Source of the DNA: Neomesorhizobium albiziae
Lineage (GTDB): Bacteria > Pseudomonadota > Alphaproteobacteria > Rhizobiales > Rhizobiaceae
Assembly: GCF_900114255.1 (NCBI RefSeq)
Contig: NZ_FOSL01000010.1
Coordinates: forward strand, 121,734 to 185,733
Direction: 5' to 3'
Length of the DNA: 64,000 nucleotides
The notes under the pieces are model-generated. The model searched no databases and was not told where the DNA came from. It saw only the letters and a program-made list of their open reading frames with translations. The position numbers and the translations under genes were made by a program. Position 1 is the first letter of the stretch, and each line of letters starts with the position of its first letter. Shown in pieces: positions 38,057-45,753 of the stretch.

Positions 38057-39265
38057 ATGGGCGGGTTTTCGATGCAGTCGGCGGGCAGGCTCCACTATGT
38101 TGACGCGCTGAGGATAGCGGCGTTCGTCATCCTGATCGTCTACCATTCATCGGTGGCTTTCTTCCCCGACATGTCGTGGCTGATGAAAAGCGCCGAGACC
38201 AGCCCGCTTCTGTCGGAAGTGATGAAGTTCCCGCGCGCCTGGCGGCTGGCCCTCCTGTTCTTCGTTTCCGGCATGGGCACATGGTTCGCATTCCGCTCGA
38301 ATTCCGGCTTCACCTTCCTCAAGGACCGCTTCGTGCGGCTGTTCGTGCCGCTGATTTTCGCCATGTGCGTCATCATCGTGCCGCAGGTCTGGTACGAACG
38401 CATGTACGAGGACGGCTACGATGGCTCGCTGATCACCTTCTGGGTGGCCCGTTACTTCAGCGAAGGAAAGTACCCCGAGGGCAACTTCACTTGGGCGCAT
38501 ATGTGGTTCGTGGCCTACCTGCTGGTGATGACGGTTCTGTGCTATCCGATCTTCCGGATGATCATTGACCCGAAGATGCGCTGGCTGACCAGCCGCTTCG
38601 AAGCCGTCGCCAGATCCAATGCGCTCTATCTGTTCTTCCTGCTGCCGCTGGCGCTCAATCTCGTTTTGACGCCGATCTATCCGCGCCAGACCAACGCGCT
38701 CTACAATGACGGCGCATGGTTCGCTGTGTGGGCTTGCTGGTTCGGTTTCGGCTTCCTGGTCGCACGTCACCATCACGCGATCATCGGAACGATCGTCGAC
38801 CGCCGATGGCTGAGCGCATCCCTTGCGCTGCTCCTGACGGCGCTGCTCTACGTCTATTCATGGCATGGCGGAAACGCGACGATCGGCAGCTACGACGACA
38901 TGACGCCGCTTTACAAGACGGCGATCTTCGCGCTGGCGTGGGCCATGATCCTGGCTGCAACCGGCTTCGCAGCGCTCCATCTCAATCGCAAAAGCGCCAT
39001 CCTCGCCTGGCTCAACCGCAAGATCTTCCCGCTCTATATCGTGCACCAGACGGTTATACTGGCGGCGCTGTTCTACATCCTGCCGATGCAGGCGAGCGTT
39101 GCAGCGAAATACATGATGGTGCTGGCGCTCACCGTCGGCGTCTCACTCATCTTCTGCGTACTGGCGGAACGGTTGCCGTGGCCGCTGCGCGCGCTGGTCG
39201 GGCTGCCAGAGCAGCCGGCCGGCGCCCGCGACCTCGCAACAGCGAGCCAGCCGGTAAGGTTCTGA
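38057..39265 (+). CDS. Acyltransferase family membrane protein
   Basis: 402-residue protein of the acyltransferase 3 family (PF01757), with about ten helices. The early LHYVDALRIAAFVILIVYHSSVAF contains the family D-x-x-R and the active His (YHSS), and FFVSGMGTWF is typical. It transfers acyl groups to a sugar, glucan or lipid at the cell surface; the acceptor is unknown. Two ATGs, 38057 and 38072, are possible, neither with a strong ribosome site. Confidence 0.8.
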   Translation: MGGFSMQSAGRLHYVDALRIAAFVILIVYHSSVAFFPDMSWLMKSAETSPLLSEVMKFPRAWRLALLFFVSGMGTWFAFRSNSGFTFLKDRFVRLFVPLIFAMCVIIVPQVWYERMYEDGYDGSLITFWVARYFSEGKYPEGNFTWAHMWFVAYLLVMTVLCYPIFRMIIDPKMRWLTSRFEAVARSNALYLFFLLPLALNLVLTPIYPRQTNALYNDGAWFAVWACWFGFGFLVARHHHAIIGTIVDRRWLSASLALLLTALLYVYSWHGGNATIGSYDDMTPLYKTAIFALAWAMILAATGFAALHLNRKSAILAWLNRKIFPLYIVHQTVILAALFYILPMQASVAAKYMMVLALTVGVSLIFCVLAERLPWPLRALVGLPEQPAGARDLATASQPVRF

Positions 39266-39354
39266 ACCCAAACCGGCCGGGCTTGATCAACGCCGCGTCC
39301 TCGTTCATAAGCGCGCGCATCGAAATTTCGCCGCGCGGGATTCCTTAAGCCGCA

Positions 39355-39397
39355 CGATCTTGTCCGAAAAATCTGCAACTTTTCGGGATCATGCTCT
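39355..39397. repeat. Dispersed palindromic repeat upstream of trpS
   Basis: GATCTTGTCCGAAAA ... TTTTCGGGATCATGC, with a 7-bp inverted repeat CCGAAAA (39364-39370)/TTTTCGG (39380-39386) and a GATC on each side. The sequence is of a kind widely repeated in rhizobial intergenic DNA. It ends about 30 nt before the trpS start and is therefore within its leader or promoter. Confidence 0.6.
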
Positions 39398-39426
39398 GAC
39401 GGCCCTCCACAAGCCACGGGAACATC

Positions 39427-40494
39427 ATGTCTAGCTTCAAACAGCTCGTCTTTTCCGGCGTCCAGCCGACCGGCAATCTCCATCTCGGCAACTATCTCGG
39501 CGCGATCAAGAAATTCGTCGCGCTGCAGGACGCCTACAACTGCATCTACTGCGTGGTCGACCTGCATTCGCTGACCGCCCAGCTCGTCCATGACGACCTC
39601 GGCGATCAGACGCGGCAGATTACGGCGGCGTTCCTGGCCTCCGGCATCGACCCCAACAAACATATCGTCTTCAACCAGTCGCGGGTGATGCAGCATGCCG
39701 AGCTCGCATGGATCTTCAACTGCGTGGCGCGCATCGGCTGGATGAACCGGATGACGCAGTTCAAGGACAAGGCCGGCAAGGACCGCGAGAACGCCTCGCT
39801 CGGTCTCTTGGCCTACCCCAGCCTGATGGCTGCCGACATCCTGGTCTACCGCGCCACCCATGTGCCGGTCGGCGAGGACCAGAAGCAGCACCTCGAACTG
39901 ACGCGCGACATCGCCCAGAAATTCAACAACGACTTCTCAGGCCGCATCGCGGCGCGGGGGCTGGGCGTCGAGATGAAGGTCGGCGACGAGACGGTCAACG
40001 GCTATTTCCCGATCACCGAGCCGGTGATCGGCGGCCCGGCTGCGCGCATCATGTCGCTGCGCGACGGTTCCAAGAAGATGTCGAAATCCGACCCTTCCGA
40101 CCTGTCGCGCATCAACCTCACCGACGACGCCGACACGATCTCGAAAAAGATCCGAAAGGCCAAGACCGACCCGGATGCACTGCCGAGCGAGGTCGACGGC
40201 CTTGCCGGGCGGCCTGAAGCGGAGAACCTGGTCGGCATCTATGCCGGCCTTGCCGAGATCTCCAAGGAGGCCGTGCTGCAGCAATATGGCGGCCAGCAAT
40301 TTTCGGTGTTCAAGCCGGCGCTGGCCGACCTGGCCGTCGAGAAAATGGCGCCTGTGGCGGGTGAAATGCGCCGCATTTCGGCCGATACGGCCTATGTCGA
40401 CAGCGTGCTGCGCAATGGCGGCGAACGCGCCAGCGTGCTTGCCGAAGCGACGATGAAGGACGTTCGCGACATCATCGGCCTGCTCCAGGATTAA
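39427..40494 (+). CDS. trpS: Tryptophanyl-tRNA synthetase
   Basis: 355-residue class Ic synthetase charging tRNA-Trp. The HIGH-type motif is [14 protein letters not shown] (HLGN) and the KMSKS loop is [11 protein letters not shown]; the tryptophan pocket segment [10 protein letters not shown] and [15 protein letters not shown] are typical. Start ATG 39427. It forms a rightward series with the universal stress gene and nfu. Confidence 0.97.
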   Translation: MSSFKQLVFSGVQPTGNLHLGNYLGAIKKFVALQDAYNCIYCVVDLHSLTAQLVHDDLGDQTRQITAAFLASGIDPNKHIVFNQSRVMQHAELAWIFNCVARIGWMNRMTQFKDKAGKDRENASLGLLAYPSLMAADILVYRATHVPVGEDQKQHLELTRDIAQKFNNDFSGRIAARGLGVEMKVGDETVNGYFPITEPVIGGPAARIMSLRDGSKKMSKSDPSDLSRINLTDDADTISKKIRKAKTDPDALPSEVDGLAGRPEAENLVGIYAGLAEISKEAVLQQYGGQQFSVFKPALADLAVEKMAPVAGEMRRISADTAYVDSVLRNGGERASVLAEATMKDVRDIIGLLQD

Positions 40495-40563
40495 GGGCTG
40501 CTTGCCGATCACAGTTGCCGGTGGCAGATTGCCGGCGAATCCTTCCTCCGTCAGGGGCATTGC

Positions 40564-41055
40564 ATGGTCTCGAAACGACTGAGCCGGGAAGCCGGCCACC
40601 GGCGCAAATTCCTGGCGATCATCGACGACACGCCGGAATGCGAGCGCGCCGTCGCTTATGCCTCGCGCCGCGCCAAGTCGACCGGCGGCGTGCTGGTGTT
40701 GCTCTGGGTGATCGAGCCGGGCGACTTCCAGCATTGGCTGGGCGTCGAGAAGATCATGCGCGACGAGGCGATCGCCACCGCCAATTCGACGCTCGACACC
40801 TATGCGGTGAAGGTGCGCGAGCAGCTCGGCATCGAGCCCGAACTGGTGGTGCGCGAGGGGTACCCCACCGAGGAGATCCACAAACTCATCGAGGAAGACC
40901 AGGATATCGCGATCCTGGTGCTGGCCGCAGGTGCGGGCAAGGAGGGGCCGGGACCGCTCGTCGCCTCGATCGCCGGCAAGGGCGCGGCCTTCCCCATTCC
41001 GGTCACAGTGGTGCCGCAGAATCTGTCTGACGAAGAGATCGAGAGCCTGGCGTAG
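40564..41055 (+). CDS. Universal stress protein UspA family
   Basis: 163 residues with one Usp domain. The N-terminal strand is KFLAIIDDTPECERAVAYASR, followed by VLVLLWVIEPGDF and the helical section ending in LVVREGYPTEEIHKLIEE, and the C-terminal ILVLAAGAGKEGPGP. The ATP-binding G-x2-G-x9-G(S/T) motif of ATP-binding UspA forms is not clearly present. Role: stress-induced protein of unspecified function. It lies between trpS and nfu. Confidence 0.88.
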   Translation: MVSKRLSREAGHRRKFLAIIDDTPECERAVAYASRRAKSTGGVLVLLWVIEPGDFQHWLGVEKIMRDEAIATANSTLDTYAVKVREQLGIEPELVVREGYPTEEIHKLIEEDQDIAILVLAAGAGKEGPGPLVASIAGKGAAFPIPVTVVPQNLSDEEIESLA

Positions 41056-41122
41056 CAAAACATTCCACGTGGCCACCCACGGAGCGATGCGTTTCGCTTG
41101 AATAGTCGGCAGCTTGAGCCTA

Positions 41123-41139
41123 TTTAGAATTATTCCAAA
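41123..41139. promoter_or_regulatory. Iron control element (ICE, Irr box) upstream of nfu
   Basis: TTTAGAATTATTCCAAA matches the Irr iron-control-element pattern TTTRGAA-N3-TTCYAAA at every specified position. It starts 53 nt and ends 37 nt before the nfu ATG. It overlaps a candidate promoter with -35 TTGAAT (41098-41103) and -10 TATTTA (41121-41126) at 17-nt spacing, so Irr binding there would block transcription during iron limitation. Established: Irr represses iron-using genes through this element in Rhizobiales. Inferred: this site is functional. Confidence 0.7.
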
Positions 41140-41175
41140 CAAGAGGCTCCGTAGGCGGAGCCTGGAGAGACGTCG

Positions 41176-41751
41176 ATGTTCATCCAGACCGAGGCAACAC
41201 CAAATCCGGCGACCCTCAAGTTCCTGCCCGGCAAAGAGGTGCTGGCTTCCGGCACTGCTGACTTCCGCGACGCCGATACGGCGCGCGAAGCGTCGCCTTT
41301 GGCCGGGCGGCTGTTCGATATCCCCGGCGTGACCGGTGTGTTCTTCGGCTACGATTTCGTCACCGTGACCAAGGACGGTCCCGACTGGCAGCATCTGAAG
41401 CCGGCCATCCTCGGCGCCATCATGGAGCATTTCATGTCCGGCGCCCCGGTTATGGGCACGGGCGCCCAGGCTGCCGCCGACGACGGCGAGACGGCCGCGG
41501 AGTTCTATGACCAGGCCGATCAGGAAATCGTCGTGACGATCAAGGAACTGCTCGACACGCGGGTGCGCCCGGCCGTGGCGCAGGACGGCGGCGACATCAC
41601 CTTCCGCGGCTACGAGAACGGCACCGTGTTCCTGCACATGAAGGGCGCCTGCGCCGGCTGCCCGTCGTCGACGGCCACGCTGAAGCACGGTATCCAGAAC
41701 CTGCTTCGCCATTTCGTCCCGGAAGTACAGCAGGTCGAACAGGTCGGCTGA
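41176..41751 (+). CDS. nfu: Iron-sulfur cluster carrier/scaffold protein, Nfu type
   Basis: 191 residues in two domains. The N-terminal Nfu_N domain starts MFIQTEATPNPATLKFLPG. The C-terminal NifU-like domain has VRPAVAQDGGDITF and the cluster-binding CAGCPSS (CxxC). It delivers [4Fe-4S] clusters to client enzymes. GGAGAG precedes the ATG. An Irr-box match lies just upstream, consistent with iron-responsive control of a cluster-assembly gene. It is followed by a strong intrinsic terminator. Confidence 0.95.
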   Translation: MFIQTEATPNPATLKFLPGKEVLASGTADFRDADTAREASPLAGRLFDIPGVTGVFFGYDFVTVTKDGPDWQHLKPAILGAIMEHFMSGAPVMGTGAQAAADDGETAAEFYDQADQEIVVTIKELLDTRVRPAVAQDGGDITFRGYENGTVFLHMKGACAGCPSSTATLKHGIQNLLRHFVPEVQQVEQVG

Positions 41752-41780
41752 TTTCTCCACCGTGACGATCGAGACAACAA

Positions 41781-41808
41781 AAAACCGGGCTTTTGGCCCG
41801 GTTTTTTT
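41781..41808 (+). terminator. Rho-independent terminator after nfu
   Basis: Stem AAAACCGGGC and GCCCGGTTTT with a TTTTG loop, then a run of seven T. Textbook form, 29 nt after the nfu stop. Because the left arm is flanked by A residues it can also work for the leftward L,D-transpeptidase gene (stop 41850). Confidence 0.9.
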
Positions 41809-41849
41809 GCTTGCGGCGTCTTTGTTGCCGAGACGGCTCGCTAGAAATT

Positions 41850-42470
41850 CTACCTGACGATGACCTTCGCGCCGATTTCCGCGCGGTTGTAGAGATCGAT
41901 GATGTCCTGATTCAACAGCCGGATGCAGCCCGACGACATGGCCTTGCCAATCGAGGCCCATTCAGGTGTGCCATGCAGACGGTAACCGCTGTCGCCACCC
42001 TTGTTGAAAAGGTAAAGCGCGCGGGCGCCAAGCGCGTTGGTGAGGCCCGGATCCATGCCGCCGCGGAACTTCGCCAGTTCGGGCTGGCGCCTGATCATCT
42101 CCGCCGGCGGCGTCCACACCGGCCATTCGCGCTTCAGCGCGACGCGGGCGGTGCCCTTCCATTCGAACCCTTCACGGCCGACGCCGATGCCGTAACGCAT
42201 CGCCTTGTCGTCCTCCATGATGAAGTAAAGGAACTTCTGTGACGTATCGACGATTATGGTGCCGGGTTTCTCGTCGGTCTGGTAACGCACCACCTGCCGG
42301 TGGTATTTGCGGTCAACCTTGTAGATCGGGATCGCGGGGAGGTTGTAACCTGCGTCGGTGCGGGCACCATAATCATTGGAGAAAAGACGTATCGCACCGT
42401 CACTGCTGCAGCCTGCAAGAGCAGTTGCCAATGCCAATCCTGCTGCAATTACAAATGGTTTCATCCGCAT
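41850..42470 (-). CDS. L,D-transpeptidase lipoprotein (YkuD domain)
   Basis: 206 residues from ATG 42470; longer starts lack support. A lipoprotein signal is seen, MKPFVIAAGLALATALAGC, with lipobox LAGC. The YkuD catalytic motif is HGTPEW then SSGCIRL (His and the nucleophile Cys both present), near residues 165-185. Such enzymes make 3-3 cross-links in peptidoglycan or attach proteins to it; rhizobia have many paralogues. It is convergent with nfu across a shared terminator. Confidence 0.9.
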   Translation of the reverse strand: MRMKPFVIAAGLALATALAGCSSDGAIRLFSNDYGARTDAGYNLPAIPIYKVDRKYHRQVVRYQTDEKPGTIIVDTSQKFLYFIMEDDKAMRYGIGVGREGFEWKGTARVALKREWPVWTPPAEMIRRQPELAKFRGGMDPGLTNALGARALYLFNKGGDSGYRLHGTPEWASIGKAMSSGCIRLLNQDIIDLYNRAEIGAKVIVR

Positions 42471-42699
42471 GTAGGGCTCAGTTCCATTCATCGGCGCAGA
42501 TCTGGCTCGATTCGAGCCAATCCTTTCGATATTCTTAAGACGCATCCGTTTTGCTTGCCAAGGGCTTCGCACGCATCCACATGCGCTCGATGCGTGTAAT
42601 CCCGCAGATATGGTATTTCAGCAACAGCTCAGGTGGCTGGCTGATTGTTTCGGGCCCCGCCCGTAACTACCTGACAGGGATGGAAACAGGAGATTTGCC

Positions 42700-43134
42700 A
42701 TGAATGTCGGTGATGCTGCGCGACGCTCCGGCCTGCCCGCAAAGACGATCCGGTATTACGAGGAAATCGGCCTGATCGCGCCGATGCGCGCCGCCAATGG
42801 CTATCGCGACTACTCCGACGACGACATCCACCGGCTGGCGTTTCTGCGCCGGGCGCGGGGGCTTGGCTTCTCCATCGACGATTGCCGGCAACTGATGGCG
42901 CTTTACCGCGACCGTGAGCGCGCCAGCCACGACGTGCGCGAAATCGCATCGGCGCATGTTACGGCCATCACCGAAAAGATCGCCGAACTGGAATCGATGC
43001 GGACGACTTTGCGCAAGCTTATCCATGCCTGCCATGGCGACGACAGGCCGGATTGCCCGATCCTCGAGGATATCGCCGGCGCGCAACCTTCAAAACGCGG
43101 CGCCCGCGTCGCTGCCACTGCATCGGCCCGATAA
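42700..43134 (+). CDS. hmrR: MerR family copper-responsive regulator (CueR/HmrR type)
   Basis: 144 residues. An N-terminal MerR winged helix reads MNVGDAARRSGLPAKTIRYYEEIGLI, continuing with ANGYRDYSDDD; the dimer coiled coil follows, then a metal loop with CHGDDRPDC, a C-x7-C spacing typical of Cu(I) regulators of the CueR/HmrR group. No copper P-type ATPase or multicopper oxidase is next to it, so targets are elsewhere. The final codons and stop overlap the start of a palindromic repeat. ACAGGAGA precedes the ATG. Confidence 0.88.
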   Translation: MNVGDAARRSGLPAKTIRYYEEIGLIAPMRAANGYRDYSDDDIHRLAFLRRARGLGFSIDDCRQLMALYRDRERASHDVREIASAHVTAITEKIAELESMRTTLRKLIHACHGDDRPDCPILEDIAGAQPSKRGARVAATASAR

Positions 43135-43206
43135 TCGGACCCGATTTTCGGAAAGCACAAGTCTCAGAGCGTCCTTTGCGCGCCCAAGAGTACGCACGGC
43201 GCTCTA
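43120..43206. repeat. Dispersed palindromic repeat overlapping the 3' end of hmrR
   Basis: Two modules: ATCGGCCCGATAATCGG then CCGATTTTCGGAAAG, and AGAGCGTCC (43166) ... GGCGCTCTAG (43198). This composite resembles repeats common in rhizobial genomes. It supplies the last codons (SAR) and the TAA of hmrR. Confidence 0.6.
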
Positions 43207-43253
43207 GACGGCGGAACATTGATAGAACATCGAAATGATGGCATGGTTCGGAG

Positions 43254-43754
43254 ATGCCGATCATTTCACCGATTCTCTCCAACCCGTTGGCCGACGGCAG
43301 GCAATCCGAGCGTGCCATGGTCATCCGCCGTGGCGTGCAGCGCTTGCTGCGGGAAATGGGCGCGCATGTGCTGCCGGAACTGTCGTTGGCGACGGGCCGG
43401 CGGGCCGACCTCGTCGCCCTTACCCGCCACGGCGACATCTGGATCATCGAAATCAAATCGTCGATCGAGGATTTCCGCGTCGACCGCAAATGGCCGGACT
43501 ACCGGCTGCATTCCGACCGCTTCTTCTTCGCCACCCACCCCGAAGTGCCGGCCGAGATTTTCCCGGAGGAATGCGGTTTCATCCTCTCCGACGGCTATGG
43601 CGCGGAAATCCTGCGCGACGCGCCGGAACACCGCCTGCTGCCGGCCACCCGCAAGGCGCTGATGCTGAGGATCGCACGGGCAGGCGCGGCCCGCCTGCTT
43701 GCGGCCGAACTGGCCGGCGTTTCGGTGCCCGCGCTGGAGGGTGAGAGCGAGTAG
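43254..43754 (+). CDS. mmcB: MmcB family DNA-repair nuclease-like protein
   Basis: 166 residues of the MmcB family (PF06319), a restriction-endonuclease-like protein of alphaproteobacteria linked to DNA damage tolerance with ImuABC in Caulobacter. The core is GRRADLVALTRHGDIWIIEIKSS (Asp, Glu-Ile-Lys nuclease-type motif), then DFRVDRKWPDYR and DRFFFATHPEVP. Start ATG 43254; ATG 43317 is an alternative. Convergent with actR. SOS control is typical but no clear LexA box was spotted. Confidence 0.88.
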   Translation: MPIISPILSNPLADGRQSERAMVIRRGVQRLLREMGAHVLPELSLATGRRADLVALTRHGDIWIIEIKSSIEDFRVDRKWPDYRLHSDRFFFATHPEVPAEIFPEECGFILSDGYGAEILRDAPEHRLLPATRKALMLRIARAGAARLLAAELAGVSVPALEGESE

Positions 43755-43763
43755 CGGCGCGCG

Positions 43764-44327
43764 CTACCTTGGCGCCCGCTTGGCGAGGATGCGCTGAAGC
43801 GTGCGACGGTGCATGTTGAGCCGCCTTGCCGTCTCGGAGACGTTGCGGTCGCACATTTCATAGACGCGCTGGATGTGCTCCCAGCGCACGCGATCCGCAG
43901 ACATCGGATTTTCGGGAGGCGCGATGCGCTCGCCGCCGGTTCTGGTCAGCGCCGCGTAGATGTCGTCGGCGTCGGCCGGCTTCGACAGATAGTCGACGGC
44001 GCCGAGCTTCACGGCAGTCACGGCAGTGGCGATGTTGCCATAGCCGGTGAGGATGACAGTGCGGCTGTCCTCGCGCTTTTCGCGGATCGCCTTGACCACG
44101 TCGAGCCCGTTTCCGTCGCCGAGCCGCATGTCGACCACCGCATAGGCCGGCGGATTGTCGCGCGCCTTGCCGACCGCCTCCTCGACGCTTTCGGCCGTAT
44201 CGACCTGGAAACCGCGACCTTCCATCGCGCGCGCCAACCGGGTGAGGAACGGCTTGTCGTCGTCGACGATCAGAAGGGTCGTGTCGTCGCCCAGTTCGGT
44301 GGCGTTGGTCTCGTTTTCGGCGGTCAT
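43764..44327 (-). CDS. actR: Redox response regulator ActR (RegA/PrrA family)
   Basis: 187 residues. Receiver domain with acidic pocket VDDDKPF and phospho-acceptor Asp66 in VVDMRLGDG, and the Lys in LSKPAD. The C-terminal Fis-type helix-turn-helix is NVSETARRLNMHRRTLQRIL, the near-invariant RegA/ActR DNA-binding tail. It controls respiration, carbon and nitrogen fixation and acid tolerance in response to redox signals sent by ActS, encoded directly upstream on the same strand (64-nt gap). Confidence 0.95.
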   Translation of the reverse strand: MTAENETNATELGDDTTLLIVDDDKPFLTRLARAMEGRGFQVDTAESVEEAVGKARDNPPAYAVVDMRLGDGNGLDVVKAIREKREDSRTVILTGYGNIATAVTAVKLGAVDYLSKPADADDIYAALTRTGGERIAPPENPMSADRVRWEHIQRVYEMCDRNVSETARRLNMHRRTLQRILAKRAPR

Positions 44328-44391
44328 CGCGTATTCCGTTCGTGCTCAATTTTCAGGCATTATATATTCTAATCAGAGCAATACTGCCAAT

Positions 44392-45714
44392 CTACACCCT
44401 GTCAAACATCCGTTCCGGTATGGCCCCGGGATCGACGAACATCTCACGCGGCCAAATCACCTGGACCATCGCGCCCTTGCCGGGTTCCATCGCGTTGCGG
44501 AACGACAGTGTCGCGCCGGAACGTTCGAGCAGGGTCTTGGCGATGAACAGACCAAGCCCGAGGCCTCCGCCCGGCTCCGCGCCCTGGCGGGTCGACATAT
44601 AGGGTTCGCCGATACGGTCGATGATCTCCGGCGGAAAGCCGCGCCCGTCATCGACAACATCGAGCGCGACATTGCTGTCGTTCCAGCGCCAGCGCACCGT
44701 GACGCTCTCACGGGCGAAATCGACGGCGTTTTCGACAAGGTTGCCAAGCCCGTAGATGACCCCGGGGTTGCGGCGGCCGACCGGTTCGGAGCCGAGGCGC
44801 TCGCCCGGCTCGAGCTTGATAGAGATGCCGAAATCGCGGTGCGGCGCGATAACCTCCTCGATCAGCGAAGTGAGCGGCAGTTGCGCCAGATGCGCCTCGC
44901 TCTCGGTCGACAGGCTGGTCAGACGCTTCAGGATCTCGCGGCAGCGTTCCGACTGAGAGCGCAGCAGCGTCACATCCTCATGCCAGCGCGGATCGTCGGC
45001 AAGTTCGCGCTCCATTTCCTTGGCGACCAGCGCGATGGTGGCAAGCGGCGTGCCGAGTTCATGCGCGGCGGCGGCGGCCAGCCCGTCGAGCGCCGAAAGG
45101 TGCTGCTCGCGTTGCAGCACCAGTTCGGTTGCGGCCAGCGCATTGGCGAGCATGCGGGCTTCCTCCGCCACCCGCCAGGCATATACGCCGGTGAAGGCGA
45201 TGCTCGACACTACCGCGACCCAGGTGCCGGCGACATAGACGAACGGCATCGGCAGTTCGGTTCCGCGAAACCACGGCAGCGGCATGTGGAAGAAGACGAG
45301 CAGCGTGGCCAGCGCCACCACCAGCGCGCCGAGAAACACAGTCATGCGCAGCGGCAGCGACGTCGCGGATACGACCACCGGCACGGTGAGCAAAAGCGCG
45401 AAAGGATTGGTCAGGCCGCCGGTCAGGAACAGAAGTCCGGCAAGCTGGAAGGCGTCGAACACCATGATGCAGAGCGCCGCGAAGGGCCGCAGCCGATGCG
45501 TCGCCGGATAACGGAAGGCGAGGAACAGGTTGAGCCAGGCCGACAGCGCGATCAGCGCGAAGCAGATCGAGACGGGTAGCGGGAACTCAAGCCAGTAGGC
45601 AACGACGAGCACGGCGGTGCTCTGGCCGATGATGGCCAGCCATCTCAGCTTGATCAGCGTGTTGAGGCGCAGCCGGTGGCTCTGCTGCGGGTCGGGGGTA
45701 CGAAGTTCCAGCAT
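44392..45714 (-). CDS. actS: Redox sensor histidine kinase ActS (RegB/PrrB family)
   Basis: 440 residues with six N-terminal membrane helices. The quinone-sensing loop GGLTNPF is at 99-105, the H-box AAHELGTPL has His218, and the redox-active Cys258 is in SERCREIL; all RegB hallmarks are intact. HATPase motifs follow (NLVENAVDF, DDGRGFP, GLGLFIAKTL). Start ATG 45714; an in-frame TTG at 45750 would add 12 residues. It lies just after hrpB on the same strand. Confidence 0.95.
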   Translation of the reverse strand: MLELRTPDPQQSHRLRLNTLIKLRWLAIIGQSTAVLVVAYWLEFPLPVSICFALIALSAWLNLFLAFRYPATHRLRPFAALCIMVFDAFQLAGLLFLTGGLTNPFALLLTVPVVVSATSLPLRMTVFLGALVVALATLLVFFHMPLPWFRGTELPMPFVYVAGTWVAVVSSIAFTGVYAWRVAEEARMLANALAATELVLQREQHLSALDGLAAAAAHELGTPLATIALVAKEMERELADDPRWHEDVTLLRSQSERCREILKRLTSLSTESEAHLAQLPLTSLIEEVIAPHRDFGISIKLEPGERLGSEPVGRRNPGVIYGLGNLVENAVDFARESVTVRWRWNDSNVALDVVDDGRGFPPEIIDRIGEPYMSTRQGAEPGGGLGLGLFIAKTLLERSGATLSFRNAMEPGKGAMVQVIWPREMFVDPGAIPERMFDRV

Positions 45715-45753
45715 GGCCGATTTATGCGCTGAGGCACGGCCCCGCGCCAAGCG

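Noticed and set aside
39937..41961. 674-residue open frame antisense to trpS, usp and nfu
   Set aside because: It runs across three real genes and through the nfu terminator, and its composition is that of a mirror frame.
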